A stretch of DNA of 64,000 bases from Ascarosepion bandense (GCA_037127315.1 JBBBDQ010000192.1:1287501-1351500); one strand, 5' to 3'; numbered from the stretch's first letter, positions 10,879 through 21,790 are shown. Notes: a model not told the origin generated them from the letters alone. Translations and numbers: made by a program.

Positions 10879-11861
10879 TCTGCGCGGTTTTGACAGGATT
10901 TTACCAGTGCTACATCCATGGTGAATCCATATTTTTCCGCCAATGCCCGCAGTGTTCCCAATCGTCGTCTCACTAGCATTTCACCAGCCGCCTTCGTGTT
11001 CACACGTTCCTTCCCAGTCAAGGTGTCGGATATCCACCGATGTACGCATGCTGAATCGGTGACCAGATACAATACTGTGGCCTGCCATTGACGGGCCAGG
11101 TTGATGCCTTTGACTGCTGCATCTAGTTCAGCCAGATTGATATACCTAGCAACATTGGTCGGGCGCAACCAACAAGCATCGTCGACGATTCTTCCATTCG
11201 CCTCTAACGCCAACCCTGTGGCGACAGAACTTGCATCCACCCGGACCTTCATCTCGTTGCCATCCATGCACCAGTCTTCTCTAACAGGGTCCATTTCACG
11301 CACTCTGGTCATCGTCTCTTCCAGCATACGACGTAGATTGGCATCTCTGATTTCATCGTCCCATCTCTTGGTTACCGCACTTGCTCGGCGCTTGATGAAT
11401 GCAGTTGCCACCCTCAGCCAGCCACACACGGGGAAGTGGCCTACGAGTTTCCCACTAATGGAAAATACACGTCGGGAATTTCCTGGATCTGTCATCCATG
11501 TGAATGCTTCTACAAATCCGTTCAATTCTCGGTAGTTGAGTACCGGCCGGACCTTTTGCTTGTGTTCTTGTACGACTGCCATCAAGGGAATTAGACCCTT
11601 GGGTGGACAAAGTTCCTCCTTGGGATATGGCATCAACCATCCGTTACGCTGCCATAGCAAGAGTTCTTTCTCGTACACATCGCGGGCATGTTCTGGCACA
11701 GTGTACTCTTGTACGTTATTCGTCAGCTCGCTTGGTGAGCAACCACTTGCCCATTTCCATGTTGCAGTCCACACTTTTTGCCTTTCATTGAATGCCACAC
11801 AAATCGGGCTCATCAATAGAAATGGCGGCACATCCATCCAGGTCTCGAAAGTATGCTCCAC
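10785..11861 (-). pseudogene. Element B RT/RNase H fusion with RT core deleted
   Basis: The frame of 358 codons opens with the RT N-terminal region (YPKEELCPPKGLIPLMAVVQ, KVRPVLNYRELNGFVEAF) and then jumps straight to sequence that in element E lies after the RT palm (GKLVGHFPVCGWLR). RNase H follows (VRVDASSVATGLALE, INLAELDAAVKGI, VTDSACVHRWISD). The YIDDI polymerase motif of element E, and roughly 170 residues around it, are absent. The deletion is in frame, so the remaining ORF is still open. RNase H looks nearly complete here, the opposite of element E. Confidence 0.8.
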
Positions 11862-12172
11862 CCAATTCAGTTAAGCGAACACCTCCTAGCTGTTTGATCA
11901 CGTCGATACCAAGGAGGAGGTCAAAACCCAACAATCGTCCATTCACAACTAGGACCTCAATGTTCACGGGCTGAGCCTGCCCAACTTCCAATGCCATGCC
12001 CCCGGTACTTCAAAGTCTTTCCGTCGGCTGTCAGCATTCCTACTTTCTTCTGTCTCCAATGGCGACACACAGCTTTGCTCACCAGCATCTGCGAGCAGCC
12101 GGAATTCACTGGAGCTGTGCACTCTCGCCCATCCACGAGTACTTTTACAGCAGGCAATTTCTTGGCTTTCAC
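11785..12172 (-). pseudogene. Element B aspartic protease
   Basis: Two overlapping frames (12172-11957 and 11997-11785) cover a retropepsin-like domain. The active-site motif reads NSGCS (PVNSGCSQM) where Asp-Thr/Ser-Gly is expected, so the catalytic Asp is lost. The flap/C-terminal part is recognisable as VVNGRLLGFDLLLGIDVIKQ, matching LVVPEKPLNFDLLLG of element E. It lies between gag and RT as in Ty3/Gypsy elements. Confidence 0.72.
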
Positions 12173-12308
12173 TTACTCAGGGAGGAGACTGGCGCTGACG
12201 TCTCCTCCCCTTGGGCATTTCCCTGGCATCTTGATGATACATGTCCAAATTTATTGCATCTAAAGCATCGGGTTTCACGGCGAGATTTCCGCACTCGACC
12301 GTCTGACC

Positions 12309-12951
12309 TCACTTGGCGTCTTTGCATACAACCCTTCGCCGTGTGGTTGGGCCCAGAACACTTGTAGCAAAGAAAAGTCTCACTGCGTCAGGGAGCAACT
12401 CTGCATCCGAATGTGTTTTGCCAGTGGATACAGCGACCGATTCCTTACAGCTTCCGTTGTAGGTCATGATAGCCCGTGCTCGAGTCAGAAGCTGCTCCAA
12501 TGCCATGGTCTCCATTCTGGACGAGGCACGAAAAAGTTGCCTAACATATTGCGGCAATCCCGAAACAAACGCACATATCATCCACTGTTCGGGCAACGAT
12601 CCCTCAACCAGCCGAGCTAAACGATGTAGCCAGCCAGAACTCGTCCACCGTTTCACCCGAGCAAAGTTGCCGAGTAACGAATTGATCGTATGCATCGAAT
12701 CCATCTGCTGCATACGCGGTCATGAGGGCCCGTTTAATCTGCTCCGCGTCCGCTTCCTGCTCCTTACTGAGCTGCCTGTATACAGCAAGAGCACCGCCTC
12801 GGAGTCGTAACGGTAGAATCCGCTCAATTTTATCCACAACACTGAGTTCACAAACCAACTCTGCATTTTCGATCCATTCGACGATTGGAATATCAGTAGC
12901 AGCGCTACTGAACTCTGGAATCAACCGGACATCAAAGACTGTGCCGTCCAT
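12309..12951 (-). pseudogene. Element B gag
   Basis: Frames 12951-12604 and 12713-12309 give a capsid-like protein starting MDGTVFDVRLIPEFSSA. The motif GGALAVYRQLSKEQEADAEQ matches the gag of element E (GGTFAVYQQLSDTEKEDPAR). A frameshift near 12610-12710 splits it. The zinc knuckle expected downstream is not intact. The start codon lies only about 32 nt after the 5' LTR, an unusually short leader also seen in element E (16 nt). Confidence 0.75.
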
Positions 12952-12982
12952 AATGAAAAGCGTGATATTTGCCGAAATAGTT

Positions 12983-13212
12983 TGTAGTATTTGTTTCTTC
13001 TCGGAGTGTAGTTGGTAGACGAATTAATGACCGCTTGGATCCGTTCTCCCAGCTGCTCCACGTAGAACCCGGTACACTGCTTTACTCGGGACTCCGTTTC
13101 CTGCGCACCGTAAACAAAACACAATTCCAAAAACTGCCTCGCGGTTCCATGACGTCTACGAACGCATGTGCAGACAAACCGCCTTCTCTTGCTTCGGCGA
13201 GGTAAAGTCTGT
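12983..13212 (-). repeat. 5' LTR of element B, internally deleted
   Basis: The LTR reads on the minus strand from about 13210 to 12983 and ends ...AAATACTACA. Compared with the 3' LTR and the solo LTR at 32378-32764 it lacks a central block: sequence from the ATTCCAAAAACTG side (about 13123) joins directly to the GTGTTTTGTTTACGG side. The lost part includes the TATA-like box. The outer end differs from the solo LTR after about 13209, so its exact boundary is uncertain. Confidence 0.75.
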
Positions 13213-13944
13213 GAGTTCAAACTGTGGGCCAGATACTACGGACTTAAACTCAGTGGAAACACGTCGAGAAATAACCGAGCAGTACTAAAAATAGAACAAG
13301 ACGCGACAACCATAGAAGTAGACAGCATAATGAGAACAATCTATTCTCTTAGATTAAATAAACGATTCAGTCCGAAATTTCCTGAAGCTTACTCGGACTG
13401 ACAGACAACTGATAAAGGACGTTATAACGTTATAATAACTGCAACAAATTTGAACTTAGCAAGATGCAATTAAATAAGCTTCTGGCTCTTAGTATGAAGA
13501 CAATTCCTTAATGAGCATTTTATTTGTAACATGTATTTGCTTTTTCCTAGTCTAAAAGTTTTACTACTATTCAGTAATTGCTACATTGGCAGCTCTATTG
13601 ATTGAACGTCATAAATTAATAATTTAATGCTTAATTATTTTAAAAATCCCTCAAAAGTTAAGTTGATATTTAAAAGGGTTTTCTTATTTAATCGCAGAAT
13701 AGTGACTCTTTTTAAATAATTCCAATTAGCAATGAGCATATACTGATTATCTTGGTTTACTTTGACCTGATTTCAGCAATTTAGAAGGAGCTTGGTCATT
13801 AATAATACATCAATAATAAATAATTTATCGATAATCTGTTAGCAGCTAGAGACAAAAAATCAAAGAATTAAACAAAGACGAAGATATTGCCTATAACTGT
13901 TCGACATCTAATTCAATATCTCTAGTGAGTAACGACCTGTTTCA
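13213..13944. other. AT-rich DNA, no gene seen
   Basis: No recognisable coding sequence or repeat. The open frame across 13168-13401 starts inside the LTR of element B and has no motif. Confidence 0.45.
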
Positions 13945-14580
13945 AATATTGAGTACTAGCAGTATAGCCCGGCGTTGCTCGGATGTAATGAAAGCTTTAA
14001 AACTAATCCATGGTACTGGAGCTCAGATTCTTTGGACGTTGGCACGAAAGACTAAAAAGCAATAGTTGCTTCCAGTTAAAGCGAAACCGTAGACTGAAAG
14101 AAAAATGAATGGATGTAAGTCAAATTTTGATTTCCTGGTATCGATATAAAATAAGTTTTTTTCGTCGTAAACTGAATTTTGAAGGCTAAATAAGTCTTCT
14201 GAGTAAATGGTATCATGGCTGAGACTAAGAACTACAATTATACCTACTTAGAGCCAAACCCGAAGCAAAAAGTAAAATAAAAGGGCTGAAAAAATACAGA
14301 CATACAGGCAGATAAACATACACACACAGACATCTTGCAAATTTGATTAAAATCGGACCACTCCTTCTATAACCCGATTTTTTCGATTATCGATATTCGA
14401 TATTTATCGGGGGTACCTCGACCCAAAACCTAACTAAGAACACTCGCAGACGCTTATAGTACAACTGTGTAGATTTTCAAGAAAATCAGTTCAGCCGTTT
14501 CGGAGTAACGGACACACACACAGACACACAGATATACACACACAGACAAAGTTCCATTTATAAATAAGTTTAGATATCCT
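13945..14580 (+). repeat. Dispersed repeat with CAGCCGTTTCGGAG tail
   Basis: The block begins near AGCCCGGCGTTGCTCGG (about 13966). It holds two CACACACAGAC stretches (about 14320-14332 and 14513-14525) and ends with CAGTTCAGCCGTTTCGGAGT followed by CA-rich DNA and ATTTATAAATAAG. This combination resembles the 3' part of non-autonomous retroposons that are widespread in invertebrates. No protein is encoded. Identification rests on motif resemblance only, and limits are approximate. Confidence 0.45.
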
Positions 14581-14641
14581 ATGTGTTTAGTTTAAATTCA
14601 AGTACGAGAAAAGTTAGAAATATCCAATTAGCCTCCTAGTT

Positions 14642-14860
14642 TCAGACGCAACAGTAACGCTTGAAGTTGCAAGAGAAAAAATTACTAAACTTGATAATGG
14701 ATCTCACGACATTTAAACCTAGCCAAAAGCCAATAGATTTATTACGATTAATAGTGGTCTCTATCACCATCTCACTCAATTCAATTTCTTTGCTGACCGC
14801 CTCAATATTTGCATTGCTAGTGACAAACTTAGAGACAGCGTTAGCATAGGCAGAGTACAT
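14642..14860 (-). pseudogene. Tx1-like LINE RT fragment
   Basis: The frame MYSAYANAVSKFVTSNANIE... TTINRNKSIGFWLGL aligns by eye with the palm segment of the LINE at 5205-5567 (VSAYADDVTTFVSSRSNIE... KINRNKSSGLRLG). The catalytic YADD has become YANA, so the polymerase is dead. No other part of the LINE is recognisable around it. Confidence 0.72.
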
Positions 14861-15350
14861 TGATTGTGAAGACAGAAAGTAGCTGATAAAACTGATTCTA
14901 CTGTGGGTAATTTATCTGGAGTGGATTTGGGGGAGATAGTTTTATTCCTCTCGTGCGATAGGTTTAATCGCAGAAATTTTTTCCTCCACTTCTGTTTTTA
15001 AGTCGCCTGTGTTGCCTACTTAAAAAGGTAATTTGAATATTTTTAATTTTTTTCATTTGAATATGTGATTATTCACGATATTTTCCGTATTCATTTAAAA
15101 TTACGTTTACTGGCAAAATCTTAAATTTAAAGTGTATCCGCCTCATCTGTAGGCCTGTCTGTATCCATGGCGTGTTATAATCTTCGCCCATGCCTTCTTT
15201 ATTATATGTTTTTGGGAAATCCGATATCCTCATTTACAGATGTGTCTGTTAGGACTTATAAAAAGTATATACTTAATATTTATGATATTAACTTTTCTCC
15301 GGTTCCTAACTGTTAAAAATAGATATAGAGAGAGTGGTTTGTATTTTTAT
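14861..15350. other. AT-rich DNA, no gene seen
   Basis: Nothing recognisable. It separates a Tx1 scrap from the 5' part of an RTE element. Confidence 0.4.
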
Positions 15351-15689
15351 CGTGTCACGAGAGGTTAGCGACCCTGTAGTACGAACAGTGAAGCCTACAA
15401 AGGGTAGATGAACTCTTGAAGGGTCAACGGCCAGCTAACTAAAGGTGGAGTCTCTATAAAACTCCGTGGAGAAGGCAAACCTTAACGGCGTGAAGGTGGT
15501 TAAGGCTAACTACACTGACTCCTCGCCCGGTAAGAAGCGACATGTGCTATAGATGTTCCCGGACCGTCAGCCTGCGACTGCTAGCATTGACGGCATAAAG
15601 GGGACAAATTTTCTCATAATTTATCCCTCATCCAGAATGGGAAGACATGAGTGATAGGTGTCACCATACCGTTATCTTGCGACTGTTCG

Positions 15690-16374
15690 CAACAAACAAA
15701 AATAACTCTTGGATACGTGAACGTTAGAACCATGAACAGTTGTGGACGGTTAGAAAACGTGAAGCAGGAGATGACTAGATTGAACATAAACATTTTAGAC
15801 ATATGTGAAACGAGATGACTAGACAATAGATATTTCGTCAGTAACGACCACAAAATTATGTACACAGGATGTGAAAATAAAGAAAAGGGAGTCAGCGTTA
15901 TACTAAAAAAGGGTCATGGAATACTGCCAGATATCTGAAAGAATTCTAGTAGTTAAAATGAAACGGAAGCCTTTCAATATATCGGTAATAGTGGTATATG
16001 CACCGACATCACAAGGTACAAAAGAAATCAAATTGTCCTTCTACTCTATGCTGGATTTTGCCAAGGTACAGTGCAAATCACAAGAAATTAGAATCATCAT
16101 GAAAGATCTGAATACCAAAGTTGGCCAAGGAAAAGAAGATGAAACTGTCGGCAATTTCGAATTAGGACACTGCAATAGCTGTGGTGAGAAATGCGTATCG
16201 AATGACCAGATAATAACCAACACCTGCTTCCAAGAGCACCCTAGAAGACTATGTACATGGAGAAGTCCAGAAGGAGATTCGAAGATTCAAATTGATTATA
16301 TTACTATTAACAAGAGATTCAGAAACGCAGTGCGGACTGCGGAAGCGACCACGTACCAGTCGTATGCAAACTAA
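15690..16374 (+). pseudogene. RTE-like LINE AP endonuclease (broken)
   Basis: The N-terminal part reads in one frame NVRTMNSCGRLENVKQEMTR...ILDICETR and hits a stop near 15819. The rest is open at 15916-16374, with VIVVYAPTSQGTKEIKLSFY, LNTKVGQGKEDETVGNFELG, NTCFQEHPRRLCTWRSPEGD and IDYITINKRF. These are conserved blocks of LINE exonuclease/endonuclease domains. The catalytic DLN box reads MKDLNTKVG. The domain's last motif (SDHxxV) survives only out of frame (GACCACGTACCAGTCG near 16348-16363). Confidence 0.8.
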
Positions 16375-16548
16375 GGATAAAACAAGGAAGATTAAAGAAA
16401 CCTAACACATCCCTAAGACTGCAGTACAATAGACTCGTAAATGACACGAACCTGCAGGAAATGTATACAGAGAAAGAGAGTGAAAACGATTTACGAAGAA
16501 CAAATTGGAAATGGAAGCTCAAAATGGGACGCATAAAGAGCGGCTTTA

Positions 16549-17267
16549 GTGACATCGGTGAACATCATCATTCCAAAGGAAAAAGCACGCCGGAAGAAAA
16601 ACGAGTGGATTACCGAAGAGATTCTTGACCTGATGGAAATGAGACAGAAAATGATGCCAAGATATGGAACGGAATACAAGGGACTACACACGGAAACACG
16701 GAGCAAATGTAGACAAATGGCTCAACGACAAATGCGCCGAAGTACAGAAACTGGGCATAATGGAGACATGCATGTTTTTTGACAGAGGATGGAAAGTGCG
16801 AAACGGAGATCCAAAGACACATTGGCACGGCCAAAGACGCATTTCAGAAGCTAACCAGAGTACTGAAAGACAAGAAAATCTCATTAGAAAGAAAGAAAAG
16901 AGTGCTGGATTGCTATGTGGTATCTGTCTTTCTGAATGGAAGTGAATGTTGGACGATCTCATCAAGGCTTGAGGCAGTAAAAATGTGGTTTTACATAAGG
17001 ATGCTGAGGATACCATGGACGGAGCACGTGTGCAACGATGAGGTGTTGAGAAGGATGCAAACAAAAAGAAAACTCATACTTAACATCAGGAAGAGACAAA
17101 TGAGGTTTCTGGGACACGTAATGAGGAAGGAGGGCCTGGAAATTACTCACAGGTTGGATAGAGGGAAGGAGAGACAGGGGAAAGCAGCGCGAGACGTACT
17201 TGTTAGGACTGAGCAAACGGGTGGCGGAGTGTGGTTTAGTAGATATACTAAGAGAAAAAAATATTGA
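16549..17267 (+). pseudogene. RTE-like LINE linker and C-terminal region, RT missing
   Basis: The frame at 16549-16782 (KEKARRKKNEWITEEILDLM) is the linker before RT. It passes within about 50 bp into the C-terminal region (16779-17267) with DGKCETEIQRHIGTAKDAFQ, RVLDCYVVSVFLNGSECWTI and RQMRFLGHVMRKEGLE. No polymerase block lies between them, whereas the copy at 608-2716 has more than 350 residues there. The frame then drifts before the end. Confidence 0.8.
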
Positions 17268-17346
17268 GAGCGACAAGAGACAGAACCAAGAGGAAGCCCA
17301 TGATTGCCTACATCCTGAAGGGACACGGCCATGAAGAAGAAGAATA

Positions 17347-18480
17347 TTTCTTTAAGAGGAGGCTGTCAATTCAGCTAGTCGATCCTTAGTTGGTTCCGGA
17401 CACTTTTTAATATTACATTTTTTCTGATTTAGCCATCACATTTTTTTACCTTTTTCGGCATGTGACAGTGGAGCCCCTCCTATGGAACTGTTGATGGTCT
17501 TTTAATTTAGAGCTTCGTATGGGCGGGATGCCGTTTTTTGTAACTTCTTTTTGTCCTTTCTCATAGCCTGTCACTCCTCCCTAATTCTCTCTGTTATTGC
17601 CAAAACCTTATTTGGCAAGAAGTTTAAGGAGAAAGAAATGAAAAGATTTGCTCCAACCACTGACCGATCAATATCAACAACAGTAATATATCGTGTCAAT
17701 TTTTTGTGTCAAGTATGTGTCTACTCTGCTTATGATTTCGCAAGGTTCTTCGGAGTTAGAAGATTTTTACAGCGTCTTTTCATAGAAAAGTCCTACAATA
17801 TGAATGGGAATTTTGGCAAAATGAGCATGGATTTTGCAGATCTTGTGTTTTTGCCACTGTAGGCACTATTAAGTTTATAAATGTATAGAATATATTGTAT
17901 TGAACCACGCAAAACATTCAGCAATTAATCCCAATGTTTGCTGGAGTGGGATAAATTGTGTAAATTCTGAAATTTACATTGGATTAAAATGGTTGTGATT
18001 ATTATGGGCGTAAATTATTTTGTAAGATCGTTTATCAAATGATATTGGAAACTTAACCAGTTGCAATTAAGTGTCGTATTTAATTGAATTCAGTCGTTTA
18101 ATTTCTGTTCATTTGCCATAACATAGTAAGTAAATATAGCAAAAGAAACTGCGGAGATCGATGAACATGGCATCAGCAACTATGCTTCTCCTTATCGGAT
18201 ATGTACCAAATGTCTAAAGTAAACAAAGAAATATAATAAAAACAGGAAATTTATGTATTTGTTGACCTGAAATTGCAATATATTCAGTAAAAACTGTAAT
18301 GTCTCTTCCCTCTAATATAACATAGAAATGCTTACCTGTAACTATCAAATAAATGAGCTGGGATGTATAATATTTCTGGAGAAAAATCACCAATTTTATT
18401 TAATAATCAGGAAATCTCGCACACCCCCACCAATCACTTTAGGTTGCCAGCATTCTAGCATTTTAGAACAAAACGTTTCA
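17347..18480. other. AT-rich DNA, no gene seen
   Basis: No protein motif or repeat was recognised. The frame at 17551-17862 (103 codons) has no recognisable domain and neither strand shows a supported gene. Confidence 0.4.
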
Positions 18481-18483
18481 TTA

Positions 18484-19240
18484 TTGTTATTATAGTATTA
18501 TAGTATTATGATAAAGCATTTGACACAGTCTAGTATACTGGACTTCTACACAAGCTACAGGGCTATGGTATAACTTCCAAAACGAAATTGCTATCCTTTA
18601 ACCATCATAGACAATCGCTTCTATCCCCCTTCAGCATGGATCAGTCTAGTCTCCCTGAAAGCAAAACACTGCGCCATTTTAGCCTAACTCTCTCAGACGA
18701 CCAGAATGACTACATTGAATCCATAGCTAAACCTGCTGCTAGGAAGGTCGGTTCACTGTGTAGGGCCATGAAGTTTTTTCTCGTCTGAATCCATCTTGCA
18801 CATCAACCATCCGCCCGTTCATTGGATACTGCTGTCATATCTGGTCGGATGCCCCTGCTATTCATCTCGGGGTTCTTGACAAAATCCTATGGAGAATCTG
18901 CAATGTAATTGATCCTGACCTGGTAGCTCAATTCCAGTCACTTTCTCACCGACCTAATGAGGCTTCCCTCTGTTGCTTCTACAAATACTTCACGGCTTCT
19001 GCTCCGGTGAGCTTAGCTCTCTGGTGCCCCCTCTGCATGAATTTACTCGAGCTACTAGACTAGCAACTAGGTCCCACCCTTTTACAGTGAAGCCAATCAA
19101 ATTTAACTGCAACTTCTACTCCCTCAGCTTCTTTTCTTGCACTTCCCGCCTTTGGAATTTCTTTCTGTACGGTTGCTTCCCTGACAGCTACAATCTCCAA
19201 GAATTTAAATGCAATGTCAATTGCCATCTCTTATCTTGAC
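18484..19240 (+). pseudogene. Jockey-superfamily LINE RT remnant
   Basis: A short piece with DKAFDTV (RT motif A, about 18510-18530) and LLHKLQGYGI is followed by sequence from the C-terminal part of such LINEs. That part includes LDTAVISG / CCHIWSDAP, DLVAQFQSLSHRPNEASLCC and SLVPPLHEFTRATRLATRSH, ending LQEFKCNVNCHLLS. Several frames are used and the YxDD palm is missing. The same 3' ending (LQQLKCNVNRYLL) recurs at about 57445-57530, so the family is repeated in this window. Confidence 0.72.
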
Positions 19241-19812
19241 TCGCATCCTTTCTCTGACAACCCTTGTATCATGTTCTCCCTTTCCCCTCTACCTTCATGC
19301 AGCTTTCTTCACATCAGTGTTCTCATCCTTCTTTTACCTATTCTCGGACACCCCTGTAACTTGTTTCTCTTTCTCATCACCCCTCCTCTTATGTATTCCA
19401 GTCATCCCTTTTATTCCATACACCCCGTGTAGTTGAAACTCAAGTGTAATCGCTACGTCGATAGCAAGAACGTCTCTTGAAAAAGCAATGTACTTTGTGT
19501 TGAGTGCAGCATTGAGAAAAACTGGAATAGTATTTGTTAAGGTCTTCTTATCTATGAATGCTCCATCTGTTTAGTCTGAAGGGTAAGAAAGAGTTTCATG
19601 TGCCGGTCATTGTTGATATAAATGATAAAGATTTGTAGGAAACTTTTGGCTTCTTCAAATGCCTTAACTACGTTGTTAACCATGGCTTGTACTCTGGGTC
19701 TTTAACAACCCTATAAGACACAAAAGATATCGGAATAATTGGTTATGAATTAGTGGTAATAAGTCATCATGTTTAGGAAATGTTTGCTCAGTCCCATTAA
19801 GTATGTTACGCG
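19241..19812. other. LINE 3' flank and spacer, no gene seen
   Basis: A pyrimidine-rich stretch (19250-19430) follows the LINE coding remnant and is probably its 3' non-coding region. Nothing else is recognisable up to the gag on the other strand. Confidence 0.35.
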
Positions 19813-20688
19813 CTAATTTCCTCTGTCCCTCATTCCCTCACATGTTCTGCCCATCTTGTTCCCAGCATCTTTCTGTAGAACCACAATTTTATTCAGAATT
19901 TCCATTTCAACGTATTTTCTGATATTTTCCTTATTTTCATCCTCCACTCTAGTAGACCTTACCCTACTATGTTGATTTTTATTTCTGTATACCGTAGCTT
20001 TGTGGCCCATCTTACCACAAGCTCGGCAATTTTTGTAATAAAAAAGACAATCCTTAAACCAATGCCATCCACCGCATCTGTAACATGCAGAATGGGGAGG
20101 CTTGTTTTTTACTGGATTCTTGTCAACCGTAGTGCTGTATTTTTTCTCTTTGGCATTATAATTTTGTTTTGCCTGTGGGGAGGGTACAAAACGTAAATTT
20201 CTTTTTACCTTTCGAATGTACGCTACTCCTGACTCTTCAGTATCCTTGCTATCTTTCTTTATGCTGAGGCATTTCTGGCAATCTTCTGACAATTTTTGTA
20301 ATGTTAGACCAGGCTCATTTTGCAGTTTGGTCAGCATGCGTTTCCTCATTTCACTATCTTTAGCAGCAACTAGTCCTTGGACAAATATGAGACACTTGAA
20401 ATTATCTGGGGTGTTCCGACAAATTGTTGTTTGGCGACTGGCATGAAACACGTATTTTCCTCCGCATGAACCTATTCGAATCCTTCGTCGCCAAATTGTT
20501 GTTTGGCGACTGACTTGAGAACGTATTCTTTCCTCCGCGTGAACTTGTACAAATCTTCGTCGCCAAATTATTGTGGATTCTTGTTTAGAAAACCACACAA
20601 TATAATAATAACAAAAACAGATATGAGAAGAAAAATGTAAGTATATTGAATAAAAGATATACAACTTGTGCACGGTTAGTAGATTCAA
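19813..20688 (-). pseudogene. Gypsy-type gag fragment with two zinc knuckles
   Basis: The open frame carries FKCLIFVQGLVAAKDSEMRKRM... TLQKLSEDCQKC, a capsid C-terminal region common in Ty3/Gypsy gags. It then has CYRCGGWHWFKDC and CRACGKMGHKATVY, two nucleic-acid-binding knuckles; the second has lost its last Cys. The first roughly 90 codons are not gag: they translate a 72-bp tandem repeat (20421-20564) and A/T-rich DNA, so the 5' part of gag has been replaced or lost. No protease or RT follows on the left side. Confidence 0.72.
20421..20564. repeat. 72-bp tandem duplication
   Basis: Two adjacent 72-bp units (20421-20492 and 20493-20564) share the starts AAATTGTTGTTTGGCGACTG and the ends TTCGTCGCC, with scattered differences between. 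A third partial start (AAATTATTG) follows. Seventy-two is a multiple of three, so the minus-strand frame stays open through both units, giving repeated RQTTIWRRR-like peptides. Confidence 0.85.
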
Positions 20689-21119
20689 GAATACTTGTTA
20701 GTAGGAGTCAAATATATACCAGAAGTAAGTCCGGGTAATAGCCTATATTCGTGCTGACCAACGAGCGGCGGTTCAACTGCTCTGACAAACACCAACTCTA
20801 ACAACAACAACTATATTTAGTTGTCCCTCCCAGTAAGGGCAACATGTGACACATGGTCAGTTTATGACTGGGATTTCCGGGCTATATGGCCCGGCCAAAA
20901 AATGGCTGTCTATTTTTGCTCAGTCATGATTCTACCCTTCGGCGGAACCACGACTGGGTTATTGCTCTCTGCTCGGAAGCAGAGAGCGCCCTCTACCCGA
21001 AGACATAGAGCTGACAGTGTTATAGTTGAAGAGTCTCAGCAACTCTAACCCGTTCTGTGTAGGAAGGATTATTTGTATACCATGGAAGAGTCCATAGAGT
21101 GTGTGAAAAGGGGTGATTC
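20689..21119. other. Non-coding spacer with perfect hairpin
   Basis: No gene is seen. The sequence at 20820-21060 is GC-richer than its surroundings and may be LTR-derived, but I found no second copy. It contains the hairpin listed separately. Confidence 0.35.
20964..20987. other. 10-bp perfect stem-loop
   Basis: GCTCTCTGCT, a CGGA loop and AGCAGAGAGC form a perfect 10-bp stem with a 4-nt loop. There is no T-run after it and no gene next to it. Function unknown. Confidence 0.6.
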
Positions 21120-21790
21120 CCCAACAGATATTATGCAACCTGTTGATGAACTTGTTCTTTGTCCGTTTAGTTCTCTTATTTTTCATGCATATCTATGATA
21201 CTCATTCTTTCTATTCTGCACATTTTTCGTTGAACCATTCTTCTTTATACTGTCTGCATTTGTTTTATTTCTCTATGTATTTTTCTGTATTCTGTTCTTT
21301 GCCTTGACATTGTTTTCTGTCTGTTCTGGATCATGTCGAGAATCTCATTTGTCATCCATTCATGTTTTCGTCTTCGTCTATTTTCCTTTGGGATGATCAC
21401 GTTTGCAGATGACACAAAAGTTTCTCTTAGTGTGTCCCACTTTGTATTTATTTCGTACTTCATATCTTCTTTTCACAATGTCCATATATTTTTCTTTCAG
21501 ATTCGGGTCGATCAGGAGTCTGTTGTATTGCAATTTATGGGCTGCGTTAAGCTTCTTCAGTTTCTGTAGTTTCATTCTGAGTTTACATATAACGAGGAAA
21601 TGATCGCTTCCGCAGTCGGCACTTGGATATGTTTTGCAGTATACAGTTCCTAAATCTCTTGTTGATGGTTGTGTGGTCGATTTGGTTTTTCGTTTCTACT
21701 CCTGGGCTTCTCCATTTTTATAATAGTCTTGGATGTTCTTAGAATCAGATGTTGGCTATTAGCTGCTCATTTGCCGTGCATCATTGGAAC
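21120..21790 (-). pseudogene. RTE-like LINE fragment
   Basis: Minus-strand frames 21575-21378 and 21463-21245 correspond to the endonuclease-RT linker of the RTE element: KLQKLKKLNAAHKLQYNRLL, then ENRRRRKHEWMTNEILDMIQ. These match [20 protein letters not shown] of the 608-2716 copy. Further right (about 21600-21790) degenerate endonuclease sequence continues. No RT core is present. Confidence 0.72.

Larger units (their letters stand above)
3115..13212 (-). mobile_element. LTR retrotransposon B (minus strand) interrupted by a LINE
   Basis: On the minus strand the order is 5' LTR (about 13210-12983), gag (from 12951), protease, RT/RNase H, integrase (to about 10130) and 3' LTR (about 9718 down to 3115). 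The 3' LTR is split by a Tx1-like LINE at about 3301-9485. The LTR is confirmed by an independent solo copy at 32378-32764. Protein order PR-RT-RH-IN is that of Ty3/Gypsy elements and retroviruses. The pol sequence matches element E at 27.6-32.2 kb and differs clearly from the CsRn1-type element at 35.5 kb. Frameshifts, an NSG protease motif and missing RT show that it is dead. Confidence 0.82.
15354..17346 (+). mobile_element. RTE-like LINE with the RT core deleted
   Basis: This is a plus-strand relative of the 0.6-2.7 kb element. A GC-richer 5' region (15354-15600) precedes the AP endonuclease (about 15690-16374) and the endonuclease-RT linker (about 16370-16780). The polymerase is then skipped, and the C-terminal region (about 16779-17267) and 3' tail ending in AAGAAGAAGAA (about 17331-17342) follow. 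Both ends look natural, so this is an internally deleted copy and not a truncated one. Confidence 0.82.
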
